64,000 bases of DNA from Tuctoria greenei (taxonomy: Eukaryota; Streptophyta; Magnoliopsida; Poales; Poaceae): assembly GCA_036927565.1 (NCBI GenBank), contig JAYESD010000001.1, positions 47,242,064-47,306,063 on the forward strand. The letters run 5' to 3'. The first letter of the stretch is position 1. Every line of letters begins with the position of its first letter. The notes beneath the pieces are model-generated. The model had not been told where the DNA came from, made no database searches, and was given only the letters and a program-made list of their open reading frames with translations. This document shows, piece after piece, positions 10,775 through 23,701 of this stretch. Both the position numbers and the translations under genes were made by a program.

Positions 10775-12550
10775 TGTAAGATTGAAGAGCATGTGAAAAG
10801 ATGTCAGGGGGGTGAATGGTAGATTTAAAAAATCTTATGCAGCGGAAACAATTAAATCCCAACCCCTTCGGTAGAAAATCAAACAATTGATAAACCATGT
10901 GTGTACATGATCTTAAACATGTTCAATCGTGACAAAAACTTTAGATATAAAAGAAAATCAAGTCACGATGACAACACAATAAGAATCACTCAAATCCGTC
11001 AAGAAAAACTCAAGTTACGATCAAAAGATTGAACTAATATCAATCTGTTCTACCGAGTAAAAACAGTTATGTTTTTCATCAAAGAAACTCGTGTAGGTTA
11101 GAAACCACAAATCCAATGACCGTGAAATTTTAACATATGATAGAAAATCAAGTTTTGAATACAACCCCAAAAGAATCATGTCATTCGGATCTGTAAAACT
11201 CGAGTTATGATAAAACCACGGAACCAAGGTAGTGCTGTGCAGAAACTCGACGAGAAGGACTTGAAGAAAACAAGTCGGACGAACAAGGTACAAAAGTTCC
11301 TTTCAACTACGATCTTTATTCAATAGAACACAAGAGGAACAGACCAAAAGTCATCTACCACCAGCTCTGGCCTCCCTTGCTTATATAACCAGCTCGAAGG
11401 TCAACTCAACTCAAACGAGGACTCTAATCCTACTCAAATCACGAATTGAAACTTTCCATAACTGCTCAAGATCTTCCTATTCGCAGATAGAAACAATCTC
11501 GAGACTTCCTAACAAACAAGGAACATATCCCACATTCCTAAACAACCCCAAATTCGTGATCCACATTAAATCCTAACATAACCAGCTCAATACTTTCCAT
11601 ACTGAGCCATAACTGACTCCGCCGCAGCCGAAGTCATCAACCGATACGATCCGATCCTTCCAACTAGATCTTTCCATCCTTAGACCATCTCTGGAACTAG
11701 TTGCCACGTCATGCACCGCATGCATACGTGCAAATAAGTTCCTTCGACGTCCAGTAACCTTCATATGCACTGCCCTTGATTCAATCATCCTGCGTGACAT
11801 CCTGACCTTTTCAACCACAATTCCTACTGAACTTGGTTGTTGGAACCTCATCCCCTCCCTGAGATTAGTCCAAAGGATCCTGTCACCGGCCATGACTTGA
11901 ACTCAAGCAACACCTGCACATGAACAAACAACCAATTCGTACGAGCCCAAGTCCGCGACTTGACTCAAGTTAGTTCCGAACACGACACTTTACATGAGCA
12001 CCTCACATAAGCATGTTGCAAGGCATAGCAAAACGATATCAGCCATACCAACCAAAACGCACCAAAAACTTAGCAAATGAATACTAAGCAATCTTTCCAA
12101 CAATGTAAGCATGTTCGAAACAATTCACAGTAAAAACAGAAACATTGTGATCAAGCTCTGAACCTTGCCGAAGCTAACCGGAGCTTGAGCTGGAGCTTAC
12201 CAAAGCTAGTAGAACCTAGCGTGGGAGTTTTCCAAAGCTAGTACAACCTAGCGCTGGAGCTTACCAAAGCTAGTACAACCTAGCGCCGGAGCTTACCAAA
12301 GCTGGTCGGAACTAGTCAACCCAAAAGCCAGAGCTAAAAAACATGTCGGAGCTAACCAACATAAGTCGAACCCAGCAAAACATATCAGAGCTTAACAAAT
12401 ACATGCCGGAGCTAAATATAAAGCTCACCGGAGCTACCCAAAAACATGTTGGACTTTGACAAAGCATGTCAGACCTATTGTTGGAGCTTGCAGAAGCTCG
12501 GAGCTAGAGTCAGACCTTGCTAAAAAGGGTGTTTTGGCAGGATTATATCA
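10775..12550 (-). repeat. Probable 5' LTR of the copia fragment
   Basis: It begins TGTAAGATTG beside the PBS. A minus-strand TATA-like box (TTATATAAG) lies at about 11390-11399. The outer part (12180-12530) consists of repeats containing GGAGCTTACC and AAAGCTAGTA. The far edge is uncertain by about 40 bp. Confidence 0.6.
12190..12530 (-). repeat. 32-bp tandem repeats in the copia LTR
   Basis: Four regular units (GGAGCTTACCAAAGCTAG core; starts near 12192, 12223, 12256 and 12288, spacing 31-33 bp) are followed by degenerate GGAGCTAA or GGAGCTTAAC copies to about 12530. Each has an AAAGCTAGTACAACCTAGCG string. It lies upstream of the TATA-like box. Confidence 0.7.
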
Positions 12551-12579
12551 TCAAAGCCAATGTATTCAGTACAAGCCAA

Positions 12580-14899
12580 TATATTCAGCGCACATAGGTC
12601 TTACATTTTCCATATCTCAATAAATAACCATAAATCATAGATGACATATATGATCAATTGTTTCCCCCATCTATTATGCATGGCTAAGCGTAAATCAATA
12701 CCCCAAATACCACCCTTTCCATCTCGAGCGACAAGGAATTATATGGAACGGTAAATAGAATAAGATTCACATTAATTAAGCATGCAACTAAATATAATTC
12801 CTAAAATAAGCACAAAATGCTCAATGGCACTTGCCTATTTTTATATAGCTGCTTAGTCTTCACACTTGAATCCTTGAACTTTAAGATCTTCGTGTCGCCT
12901 CTTGATCGTGACACGAATGCGTATAAACTACCGTCAAAAGAGAAATAAAAACATTCAAGAACAATACACCATACATGCAAAACGTGTCATAAAAGATACT
13001 ACGCGAACATTTTACGATGGAACGAGGACCTACACGCAATAACAATTTAAATCGGAGTTATGGATATTTTACTGCATTATACTAAGATTTCTAGTTTAAA
13101 TGGCACAATTATAGGAAATGACAAAACAAATTACATTACTCATTTATGGATTTATAAGAAAAATATATTTTCTATAGGCTTATACTATTTTTATATTCAT
13201 TTCTAAAGCCTTTCATAAATTTTAGTAATTTATGTATGCTAAAATACAGTTATTAGGGATGATTAAGATTTAAAATAATTATTTCCTATGTGTATCATTT
13301 ATAAAATAGTTAATATAAATTTTATAGAATGTGTTATGTTTTATAGAATTTTCCTAGATTTAATCTACTATTTTATAAGCTAATGGTTATTCGATACATT
13401 TATTCCTTTGTGAAAATAATTAATGCTTAATATTCAAATACAAAATATTATTTTCTTATTCAGTGCTATTTTACAATAGTTCAGAGGTTTATTTGCTATT
13501 TTAAAAATTATATAGGGTCTATCATGTGAAAACAGAATAATCTAGGGGCTTACTAGGTAAAATTTCATTATTTCATGTGGTGCTATTGCTGATTCTAAGC
13601 TAAAACCTATTTATTACAAAGACCAAGGGCTAAATCGTGAGTACCAGGATCTAGGAATAACTGTATTAGAAGGCACAGGGGCTAGCATGCAAAATAACGA
13701 AGGGTTATCCGCACTTCTAGTCTCAGTCGTCAGATCAATTGCCAGCGGTCCAGATTTTAAAAAGCGAAGGGGTATCGAAGCTTCTAGTCCATACCGTCCA
13801 GGCTTGATCTAGCGGCCAAGGAGGCGAGAAGCATTGTGCTTCTTGTCCCTCAGGGCCGCACGGTGGCGCTATTGTGACTGGCGAGGCGAGCTCGCCGGAG
13901 CTCGGCAAATCAAAAACTAAGCTCTCTAAAGATCGAAGATAACAACTAGGAACGAAAGAGAAGCTGTGCGCGAACTCACCTGGAGGCGTATCGATGTCCG
14001 GGACAACACAGAGGAGTGGTCCCCTATGGCGCAAGGCACAAGAGATCGACGGACTTCGTCGTGCGGGCATCACGCGGGGGTCATTCTTTGTCTTCTTCTC
14101 ACTGTGGAGATCATTGCTGCACGTCGCGATCTCTAGTCAAGGCATTTGGTTGAAGCGAGGGCGAGAACGACAGAGCCACGATGAGGCGCGGCAGGGACTC
14201 ACCACGATTCGATGAGAGCAGGGCTCGCTACGGCGATTCTCAATGGAAACACGATCGAGAAAAGTCAATGGCGTCTCAGTGAAGCAAACCTATGTATTCG
14301 CGCCAGTTGATTTCGACAGCGGTTTACCGAGGACGAACGGCAACAGCAATCTGCGCAAGGATGAGGAGGTGGAGGAGGAGACACGCGGGCATTGAGGACG
14401 CGAGCACCGCGAGCCGATGCGAGGCTGGTCAGTACCGCCAGAGCACGTGCGAGAACCGCGCGACCGGGAGCACGACGAGCGATGGGCTGGAAGCGGCGAG
14501 GGTGAGCACGCGCGGTGGTTTTCGCTTGGATTCTAGCACAGTGAAACTCAATATAAGGGCAATGGTTCCACTTTGGAAGGAAATAGGGAAGGGCAAAATC
14601 CGTGGGCCAGTTGCCATCGGTGGCGCGGTGAGAATCACACGACGTTTGCGCGTGCGTGATCGTGCTATGGCCGCAAGTGTAGAGAGGAAGAAACCAACTT
14701 TGATGATGGGGCCTGCACTCAGAGGGAGGAGATAGTGTCGTAGGCTGGCTGCGCATGCATGTACAAATACGGTGGCGGCGGCATCGTGCGAGCAGGGGCT
14801 AGGGTTGGGAAGGCAGGCAGCACGCACGAGCTGGGCCTTGGGCCGGTGCAAGCAGATGTTTTTTTGTTTTCTTTGTCAATTGATTTTTAGGGTGTTACA
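12580..14899 (-). repeat. Distal half of element C LTR
   Basis: From about 12580 the sequence again aligns with F/G LTRs (TCAATTGTTTCCC, then a CACTTGCCT block). 13020-13600 is strongly A+T-rich and carries no ORF. 13730-14860 is G+C-rich with overlapping ORFs on both strands (for example 14292-14735 plus and 14265-14756 minus); these show no domain and are best explained by low stop-codon density in GC-rich LTR sequence. The end GGGTGTTACA is the LTR terminus. Confidence 0.65.
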
Positions 14900-14904
14900 A
14901 TCAT

Positions 14905-16520
14905 ATCTTTTAGACACAAAAGAATAACTTACACCCAATGATAGTAGCAATTCCCTTGAGCTTAAATGAGTGCTTAGAATAGTCGAGAGCATAGTGCTCT
15001 CATATATTCGTAGCAGCCCATTGGTTGCTCATGAAGGGTTTCCATGACAAACCTCCGACCTCGTATAGTTATGGTTGACCTTCGGGCTTAATTCATGATA
15101 GGAGCAACCATCCTAATTTACTCCTTTGCCAAGAGATGTTGAAATGGAATCCTCTTAGGGTTTCTAACAATCGGTCTTTGAATGACTGCATAGTTATATT
15201 ACTCCTGCAAAGTTCTACTCTATGATAGAGAGGAATGGTTAGTTCCCGATACTTGTACAAATGAATGTTTGAGTTAGGTAACCGAATCTTCATTTGTACA
15301 GTGGGTCCAATTTCAAGTGTATTCATGAACAATTTACTAATCATTGATAGGAGTGAGGCTTTCTGGATAAATCAATTTGCACATTATTCTAAAGCTCTTA
15401 CTCATAGCAATGCAAGTGATATAAATACACTATTTGGATCTCTTCACGTTGTAAATTTTCTAACCATCATAGTTCTTACAAGAGCAAATATTTATCATTT
15501 GGATCATGGAAAACAAGACTCTCAATTTTATCCTCCTGAACATTTTTAATTTCTTGCGTAGGAATTTGAAATTTAGTGATCCATGCATGAATGAGTTTCA
15601 AATCAAAATTGTGGACATCACTATTCCTAGATTGCTACATACCAATTCAACCATTAAGCCGTTCCATAATCATTACCTTGACAAAAAAAATGTCTTAGTC
15701 AATTTTAGCAATGCTTATTAAATTTTAGGTACTTGTTTAAATTTATTCCCAAGTAAGGTAACATTCTTTTTGAAGAATAAAAAAGAGTAAAGACAACACT
15801 TACTCTTCTGAGGATGCATAAGAATTTAATGATAAGAAGGTGTAAACCTTCCTTACCAATGTAAGCAAAAATAATTCAATCCTAATGTAATTCCAACGAT
15901 GGAAAATTTTAAACTTGTACCTAAATTGAAGAGCAATCTTGGTTGAAGGTCGTTGTGTGAGAAACTCACGACCATAGATTTTAGTGTAGCCTTCATGTTC
16001 AATGTCTCCTGCCAAGTTGAGGATGGAGTTGAATGAGCTTCATCTTGTTCCTCCATTGGACCACCATCTTGAGCATTCCTCCACCATGAACTCAAAATGA
16101 AATTGATGGAGGATATGCTCTTGATGAGGCCTTCCAACCTCTTTACAAATCTTGTACTGGCTGCACTAAAATTAAGAACAAACAAAGCAACTCGAAAACG
16201 GGTTACGTTAGCTCAAAAGCATGTTGTACCCTTTGTCAAATTGTTTTCCCCAACTTGAAACAACTTGCAAATGCATTGAATATTAAGGGAAATATTTTTT
16301 GGGTTGAATTAGGAACATGAATTCAAGTGGTTACGCCCAAGGTTCATATCCAAACAAATTTATTTCCTAATTCAAAATTTTAGTTTTATGATGGTTGGAA
16401 ATTTTACTTTCCAACATGCAAGTGTAACCGTTCAAACATGCTAAATGCAAATGCAAAGATTGATGGGGAATTTAAATATGCAATTGAGAAATCAAATATG
16501 AGATAACTACCAATTAACCT
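14905..16520 (-). pseudogene. Element B: remnant of the Athila-type extra (env-position) ORF
   Basis: The tail of the 78-bp repeat occupies 14905-14960. 15093-15344 encodes LPNSNIHLYKYRELTIPL, matching the A product LPNPDYHLYKCRRLTIDL. 15853-16185 occupies the place of the N-terminal half of the A ORF. Frameshifts and stops break everything else. In Athila-group elements an extra ORF sits after pol; its function is unsettled. Here gag remnants follow directly on the right without pol. The segment 16490-16540 (AACCTATTGGCAAGGACTCACC) matches A 24097-24119 (AACCTATTGGCTAGGTCTCACC), marking the same gag-pro to extra-ORF junction. Confidence 0.6.
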
Positions 16521-17879
16521 ATTGGCAAGGACTCACCAAATTTTTGAAGTCTGATGAGTGGGACTTACCTTCGTCCTGTTTGGTTCGATGAATTGTTGTC
16601 CAATACTGGAGTTGAAGATGTGGACAACTTCTCTTGATTGACATGCCAAATCTCCTTTCGCACGTTAGTTGGACATGTGGACCATATGATGGCCCTAGCC
16701 TCTCCGTCGTCTTGATGGAGACTTATTGATGTAGCGACAACTTCTCCCTCTTGAAGATATTCTCTTATGAGCATTGTGAGGCTTGTCCTTCTTTTTGGGG
16801 TGCCACTTCAACCATCTTGATATCCTTTAAGGTTAACCCATACTTTGATCATGGATCAAAAGATTCCTTTGGCATGATGACATGTGGACTCCACAATCAA
16901 ACAAGAAACACTTCATCCACAATGTCACTTGCCCTAGGTTACATGGGCTTGGTCGAAGGGTAGGAATCCCAACAAGTGATCATGTGATATCTTGGATCTT
17001 GAATGCTATTTAATTTTCTTGTCCTTGGCCAAGAGATTCATGTTGATGTTGTCTTTATTTGTTGCTTGGCCATGGACAAGATACTTCAAGGTAGGCTTTG
17101 AACTTAGATCCCTTGAAATCCGCATAGCCTCCTTGATTGCAAGGATGATGTTGATTCCACCCTTGACCTCCTTGCTGGTTGTATCCATTGGAGTTGTGTT
17201 TGGAAGGAAGAATCCCCATGGGTTTTAGGGTAATGATTCCCCAAGTGGCCCATGTTGCTATGGATTTTCAAAAATCATGTGATTATCCATGGCTTGGATC
17301 TTTCAAACACTTCTCCATTGGCTTGATCTCCATGTTACTTCAAACGGAGGTGTAGTTCCTTAGCTAGAATGTCCACCTTGTTAAGTGGTGTGCATGCCAA
17401 GCTAAAGGAACTAGAGCACTCTTCAATCCATCCCTTGAGTAGAGACCATATTCCCATCCATGATGAATGAGAATAGGACTCCTTCAGCCCCAACACAAAG
17501 GTGGTCATGGATTGGTGGACTAACCCATGTCATGAATGTTGGATGAGGAGCTAACTATCCACCCTATGGTGGAGGCAAACCAAGAGGAACTCTTGGAGCC
17601 TCCCCCAAGCTTAGGGATGGATGACTTTGGTTCCTACTGGAAGCTTAAATTCTTCCGCGAAAGGCAATGGTGTTGCCTAGCGGACATTTGTTGAGGTACA
17701 CCATGAATCATCTTGCAGTTGAGTACTAGCATCCTCGTTGGCCATCCCATGAAATGGTTTAGCCAACACTACCCTATTTTGACACAAAAGGAGAAAACAA
17801 ACAAGGGTAATTCTGTCTAATAACTATTAGTACCTATAGCTTAATCACAAGTAATAGCTATCCTTCACTTCCTTTGCCT
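16521..17879 (-). pseudogene. gag: Element B: gag remnant and leader
   Basis: Short matches to the A/D gag survive: a segment near 17330-17400 aligning with the block that encodes LKEVD..AKL..LMKK, and a GMANEDA-encoding segment near 17730-17755. The leader near 17765-17880 aligns with A 26493-26596. The frame is destroyed throughout by substitutions and deletions. No protease motif can be recognised. Confidence 0.55.
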
Positions 17880-17956
17880 TCTCCGGCAACAGCGCCAACA
17901 ATGCTTGTTGATAGCTACTAAGAAACATTAAAAAATCATCCCCGACAATGACACCA
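17880..17956 (-). other. Element B duplicated primer-binding sites
   Basis: Two tRNA-Asp-like PBS copies lie in tandem. 17880-17897 (CTCCGGCAACAGCGCCA) is followed after 8 nt by TGTTGA at 17906. 17939-17956 (TCCCCGACAATGACACCA) is followed after 8 nt by TGTTGA at 17965. The other LTR of B shows that 17965 is the true LTR edge, so the second site is the one in position. Confidence 0.75.
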
Positions 17957-17964
17957 GAAATGCT

Positions 17965-18953
17965 TGTTGATGTTTCTTATGTCACAGATCATCTCTTGAA
18001 AGAGATGAGGTCCGCAAGCACACAGAAACTGTCATGTAGCATTTCACCCAAGAGTATTCCCAAGGGTATCGTATTTATCACAAAAAAGGCAATAGAGTAA
18101 AGTAAACACTACTCTTATGATCAAGCTATGGGATACTAATAAATTATCAAGACAGGGGTAAGTTGATAATATATGGGTAGTGTGACACACACTTAAGCAA
18201 TCTATTCTAAAGGGTATATGGGTCCTAATGGAGGTTATACTATGAGTTGGGGACTTGCTCCTACAATGCTTCTAATATACATGAACATAGATAGGTTAGA
18301 TACTAATGATCATGTCAACGGTGAATACTTATGCTAAGTTGTTCAACGCATTGGGCACGATTTTACCCCTAGCAATACTAGGACGACTGACACCAAGAGC
18401 CTGTGGCTTAGCTGAACATGGAGGATTACAAATAACAAATAGGGCTATCACCACCTACAGCCTACCTCTTCAATCCGTGGGTCTACAAGACATTCAACGC
18501 TACTTAACTATCCTAGCACCATGCTAACATATTAAGTAAATACCTTGGGAGCCAGGGCACAAGCCATCCTAAGGCAATGAACTAAATCATCATTGAAACA
18601 ATGTTGATACATAGCACAAGTTATTCATATTAACATGATCATGTAATAAATACTACCCCTACCACATTCATGGAATGCACAATTAAACAAGAAATGCTTC
18701 ATCCAAGTATATGAATAAAAGAAGAATAAAGATAATATCTTTATTATGCATAAAGTCACAAATATAAGAAAAGATACATGAGCCATACCTTTCCCAACTT
18801 GGATTTGGGACTAGAGGCTCTCCTCGCCATAGCCTAACTCCACTAAGGACCAAGAGAACTAGTGTATACAATAGAATGATGCTCAAGTGGTGTGTGTTGA
18901 AGTGAGGGGTGAGGGGTCTTATTTATAGGTGGAGAAGGGTCAGTTCCTGCCAC
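17965..18953 (-). repeat. Element B 5' LTR, part 1
   Basis: It matches the B 3' LTR from TGTTGATGTTTC onward, with a minus-strand TATA box at 18919-18928. The match stops at 18953 (GCCAC) where A is inserted and continues at 28232. Confidence 0.85.
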
Positions 18954-20554
18954 TGTTGATGGTTCCTACGCACTACTAACAATTCATCTCTAGCAGTGGT
19001 GCCATAAATGCTTGTTGATAGATTTTAGATTATACATGTAAATCCGCAAGCGCACGGAAACTATCGATGTAGCATTTCCCCTCTGAGAGTATTCCCAAAG
19101 GGTGTCATTTATATTCTCCCAAAGGAAGGCTAGATGGAAGTAAAGCAATCATCAAGTGGATGAGACTAGGGTGATCTAGGCAAGGTTCTATCAATGATGG
19201 ATAAATGATAATTGGAGTAGTGTGACACACACAAGAGAATTCTATCTAAGGGGATAAATGATGTAAAGATGGACTAGGCTAAGAGTTAGGTAGAGACTCC
19301 TACGATGCTTCTAATGTACATATACATAGCCTAAGTTAGTTACTAATGATCACGTCAATTATGAATTCTCATGCTAAGTGGATTAACACATCAGGCACGG
19401 GGTTACCCCTAGCAATACAAGGACGATTCCCACCAAGAGCCTGTGGCATAGACGAATGTGGAGGATTACAAAGGACAGATAGGGCTGTCACCACCTACTG
19501 CCTACCTCTTCAATCTGTGGGTCTACGAGACATTCAACGCTACTTTCTATCCTATCACCATGCTAGCATATTAAGTAAATACCTTAAGAGCCTAGGCACA
19601 AGCCACCCTAAGGCAATGAACTAAATCATCGTTGAACTAATGTTAATTCATAGCATAAGTGATTCATGTTAACATAATCATGTCATAGCTAATTAGACTA
19701 TAGTGGAGGTTTGTAGTGTTTATGATGATATAATGACAACGATATAGCATAATCATAAATACTACTCCTACCACATACATAGAATCCACTATCAAACAAG
19801 AAACACTTCATCCAAGTATATGAACAACAGAAGACTAAAGATAACATCTTTATTAACAACAAAGTCACAAATACAAATAGGAATATAAGAGCCATACCTT
19901 TCCCAATTAGGAATTGGGAAGATACTCCTACTCCTCTCCTACTTGGACTATGGACTAGAGGCTCTCCTCTCTAGAGCCTATACTCCTCTAAACTTGTGGA
20001 GAGTAGTGGATAAAATGAATGAATACTCAAGTTGTGTGTGTTTAAGTGAGGATTGAGGATTCCTATTTATAGCTGAGAAGGGTCGGTTCCCGTCACCAAA
20101 AGCGACTGAATTAGTCACCGATGACTTGTTCAAGCCGGGAGGAGCCAACACATGGCATTTGACTGGGTTTGGTGCCACTCCCTCGTCGGACGACTAGGGA
20201 GGTCGACCAACCTGGTCTCAGCCCCGTTGGGGCTGTGCTTCCTCCAGGGCTCTGCCAGGTGGGTCCCATTGACTGATATTGGTACTACATTGTTGGATGG
20301 TCTCAGATACTTATGTTTGTGGGCCATTTGATCCATATGGTGCCACATGTCATCGCTTGATTGGCTGGAATGACATTTATAGGATCCATTCCCTTGTTTC
20401 ACTTCAATTCTGCATAAAATGCCTGCATGCACTACTTTCTCCAAGGAAAGTGGAAATAGGTTAAATAGAAAGGTGATGTGTGCAAGACATGATATTTCCG
20501 TCACATAATTGAGTTATATTGACTGTTGAAATTGGTATATAACAATCGTCAACA
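18954..20554 (-). repeat. Element A 3' LTR (1601 bp)
   Basis: It starts TGTTGATGG and ends TCAACA. A minus-strand TATA box lies at 20063-20072. The first ~58 bp hold the duplicated PBS-like edge (GGTGCCATAAATGCT followed by TGTTGATAG). Confidence 0.9.
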
Positions 20555-20570
20555 AACTCCCCCAATCTTA
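20555..20570 (-). other. Element A polypurine tract
   Basis: The minus strand reads TAAGATTGGGGGAGTT immediately before the 3' LTR. Confidence 0.8.
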
Positions 20571-21801
20571 TCCTTTGCTCGTCCCGAGTAAAGTCAAGAC
20601 TTTAGGTTGATGATCAAGAGTTGCTACAATGTTCTATTTTTCAAAAGTACCATGTGCAAAGCAAAATACTCTACCTAGTATTGCAAAAATTGGCATGGTA
20701 CTTCACCCATCTTAAGTTGTTATGGGGCTTATGCCATCACCTATTCATGGGTGATAGAACGGTAAATGGAGCACACATACTCTAGAAATCAAGTTCCATT
20801 CAAATTTTGGAGAGTTCAATTTAAATTTTAAGCACCTCAATTAAATGTCGGTCTCTCCGTTATGTGTAGTGGAAATATGACCTCACCAAGGCATTGTGCC
20901 TAAATTCATCCTACCTCTACATAAGGCTTGTATGTGGAGCTTGGTAGGAAATATTGTAGGCATATTTGCAACACATAATATTGCTAAGTCAAAAGAGCAA
21001 GCCTTAGGAGAAATCAATTCAAAACAATTTGATTCAAGACTTGTGCATGTGTGATGGAATGAAGTGGATGTGGATATTTGAGATGACTCCCTTTTGAGTG
21101 GACTCTCTTATTTTGTCGGGATGAAACATGGCTACTTTTTCTCTTTTTTTTTCTCATGCTTATGATGTAAGCATGCATTTTTCTTTTTCTTTTTCTTTTT
21201 CTTGTAACCATGTCTTATACTCCATTTTTATGCAATAAATTTTGGAGAGAGTACTAAGCATGAATGATATGGAGTTTCTCTTTTTATTGTGGAATGGTGG
21301 TTTGGTGGGATTTTGCTTACTTCTAGTGTAGAAGTGTAGCATGTGCAAGTGAAGTCTTGAATTAAAAAGTAATGAATGAAATCTCACATAGGTCTATACT
21401 AATTTGACAAGCTCAATGTGAATACAAATAGCATATGGATATGGTCTAACAATGTAATGTATCATATGGCTTCGGTAGGTATTTCCAATCAAATGAGAGT
21501 AACTTAAATATTTTTAGAATTTCTCCAAAAATCTAAGTTTCACTTTCAAACTAGGAATATCAGCCCTATCACTATATCATATCTCACAACAACTTAGAAT
21601 GGATTAAGCTTTTGCTACCCACAATTTCCAAATAAAGGCATTAGCCAATGAGAGCAATATGTTGGAGAGTAATAAGTTGTAAACTAGGGACTTAGGAAAA
21701 TTAAAAAAGAGCAACTATTCATTATTTTATCTATGTGAATTCCAAACCATTCTTACCGCACATCATTTATTTTATTTGAAAACAAATATATACTACATTT
21801 T
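20571..21801 (-). other. Element A 3' non-coding region
   Basis: This aligns with B 6635-7950. It contains a C5T-like pyrimidine microsatellite near 21176-21204 and a C-run near 21872-21883 just beyond its border. No conserved ORF is seen. Confidence 0.65.
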
Positions 21802-23701
21802 TTATATGCAAGGTGGATGATGGTGAATGGAAATTAAATATGCAAAGGGTGTGATACAATTTACCTCAAGTGCCCCCCCCCCCCAAGCTTGTTCTTCACT
21901 CACCTCCGTGATGAGGGTTGAACCCTTGGTGACGGCAGTATGTCGCGAGATCGGATTGTTGTTGTTGTAGCGTGGAGTTGAAGTTGGTGAATTGAGCGTC
22001 CATGTGTTGTTGTCACTCTTGGGTACCTTGAACATGCCCTTGGAGAGTGTTGTTGATGTAACCCATTCTCACTTCAAGCTCTTCCATACGTCTAGTGAGA
22101 TCCGTCATTCCTTGGCTATAGTCATGATGACTTCTAGCCGCAGAGGAACGACATCTTCTCATGGACGTTGGAGGCAAGCTGCTAGAGCTTGAAGTGGATA
22201 GGGGTGGCTCCCATGTGGCACCTGACCATCCATGCCAAGCCGGACCTTCGGTCTCATACGATGGAGGTTGAGTCCATCAGGGTGCATCACCCGTTGGGTT
22301 CTCTTCCTCTTCGTACTCATGTACCATGGAGGTTGTCAGGGGCATGGCCGCTCTCCTTGTACGGCTTCTAGTTACCTTGCTAGAGACATTACTTCTTCGG
22401 GCTTCCTCGATGGGTAGAAGGTCAATGGTTAGTCTCCGGCATTTGTACAAATGATAATCCGGGTTAGGTAACCAAATTTCATTAACAAAGCCGGGATAAT
22501 AAAATAACAAAGAGCCATCTTGATCATTCTTAAGGGTATGTCCTTGCACTAAATAATCTTCATCAATTAATTTTCTTTCATTTTCAATATACTCAAATGA
22601 AGAATATTCTAGTGCTCCTACCCTAGTAGCAATACGAGTAATCAATGAAGTGCATTCAATTGGCCCTGTTCTTGGAATGTAATCTAACCATTGTGTCATC
22701 ATGAGAATAACTGGAGCAACTTTTGTCTTTTTAATCATGGCAAATAAAATTTTCAGCTCATCATCACGTACTATCCTTACATCTCTTCTAGGGAACATAG
22801 TCATAGCCACCCATCTATGCATGAAGCGTAAAGTAGGGTTGTGTAAGTGGCTATTTCTAGGTCCACTACATCTGACCTCACAAGTTAAATCTTGCCAAAA
22901 ACTATGTTTGTTAAACTTAGGCAAAACATCTAAATCTAGCAAACATCGTCTATGGAAGCCTAGAATTTCACTTAATTATTTCCATAGGATATTTTATTCT
23001 TTTTGTAATAATCTAAAAGTAATATCATCAAATCCTATTTTGAGTGTGCAAAGGAACTGTATGTAGAGAAGGCGTGAACCTCTCTCCTCTTTGTGAGCAA
23101 AGTTTTCCCATCCCAATGCATGCCAAATCGAAAAGAATTCGGAATCCATACCTATTTCGGATATCAAATACGGATCATAAGATTTCGTATGAGAGAAATC
23201 ATGATCTTGGAGGATCTTGCATGCAAGATCTTCAACTTCACTTTGTATGTCGGGGTCGTCATCGTGAAGAAGTTGATGAGGGTTGCTCCTCTCACCCATG
23301 GGAGTGTCTTCACCTACACTCCTCCTCCGTGAATTTGGTGTAGCAACATAGAGGGGCGTGCACTTGAGTCTCCACCATGGCTTGAGCTTGCAGCCTCCTT
23401 CCTCTTTCCAAACAACCTCTTCATCCCTTTCATGGCCACAACAAACAAGAACACAACAAGGAAAAAACCTGAAAGAGGTGATGTTAGCGAAAGCAAAACT
23501 CCTAACGAATTTTCCCTTGAAGAACTTGAAAGCAAATTGCAAATGCAAGCAAAAGCAAATCTTTTTGAGTCGGGAATTGATCAAGAGCACTTCAATAAAG
23601 AGCAAGAAAAACAATGTGAGCAAGAGTGACTTTGGGGAGGTATGAAATGAGGTGAAGTGTGAGGAGAAATGCCCCTCACGGCCACCATTTATAGTGTGCA
23701 C
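21802..23701 (-). pseudogene. Element A extra ORF of Athila type (env-position ORF), broken
   Basis: Three pieces follow each other on the minus strand: 23701-22994, 22942-22277 and 22035-21802. The conserved stretch is EIGMDSEFFSIWHALGWENF, then RGSRLLYIQFLCTLK in piece 1, and FWQDLTCE, HNPTLRFMHRWVAMTMFPR and LIDEDYLVQGHTLKNDQDGS in piece 2. This matches what I know of the Athila ORF1-type protein of plant Ty3/gypsy elements, once called env-like; a fusion role is unproven. The link between pieces 1 and 2 has a stop near LSEILGFH. The N-terminal ~110 codons are rich in F, L and C and look unlike the rest, so the natural start may lie inside piece 1. In complete Athila-type elements this ORF follows pol; here it follows protease. 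Confidence 0.6.
23432..23629 (+). CDS. Candidate small antisense ORF in element A (65 aa)
   Basis: It opens MATTNKNTTRKKPERGD and continues with a charged helical stretch (FSLEELESKLQMQAKANL) and an acidic/glutamine end. Its composition looks more protein-like than the overlapping minus-strand frame, which is full of F, C and L here. Extra ORFs in both orientations are known in Tat/Athila-group elements. There is no visible TATA box and no second copy to compare, because B has diverged, so it may be chance. Confidence 0.3.
   Translation: MATTNKNTTRKKPERGDVSESKTPNEFSLEELESKLQMQAKANLFESGIDQEHFNKEQEKQCEQE

Larger units (their letters stand above)
9596..12580 (-). mobile_element. Truncated Ty1/copia fragment inside C (LTR, PBS, gag)
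   Basis: In minus-strand order there is a probable 5' LTR (about 12550 to 10775), an initiator-Met tRNA PBS (10772-10761) and gag (10583 to about 9596), at which point the sequence returns abruptly to C LTR sequence (AACCGGTC...). Nothing of copia protease, integrase, RT or the 3' LTR is present. The left edge is fixed by the loss of alignment with F; the right edge (12540-12580) is approximate because I could not find a TSD. The copia lineage is not assigned. Confidence 0.7.
8610..14899 (-). mobile_element. Element C: probable solo LTR of a Tekay/Del-like family, carrying a copia fragment
   Basis: Ends are TGTCACACCC and GGGTGTTACA, near-perfect inverted repeats, flanked by a perfect 5-bp TSD, ATCAT (8605-8609 and 14900-14904). 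The body aligns block by block with the F/G LTRs: the CATGA palindrome at 9157, CTCTGCAGAG at 9178, GTGATTTCATC, a CATGCGGATCC block, an AACCGGTC block at 9577 and a CACTTGCCT block near 12825. No PBS, PPT or pol belonging to C itself is visible. The simplest reading is a solo LTR of about 3.3 kb into which about 3 kb of copia sequence was inserted. Minus orientation is set by analogy with F. It lacks the CGGACTAGTCCG cluster of F/G. Confidence 0.75.

Noticed and set aside
14265..14756. Opposed ORFs of 147 and 163 codons
   Set aside because: They lie in the G+C-rich part of element C's LTR on both strands at once, have no recognisable motif and no match elsewhere in the window.
17906..17965. 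LTR start of B at 17906
   Set aside because: The other LTR of B (5098) aligns from 17965 onward; 17906 is the outer copy of the duplicated edge.
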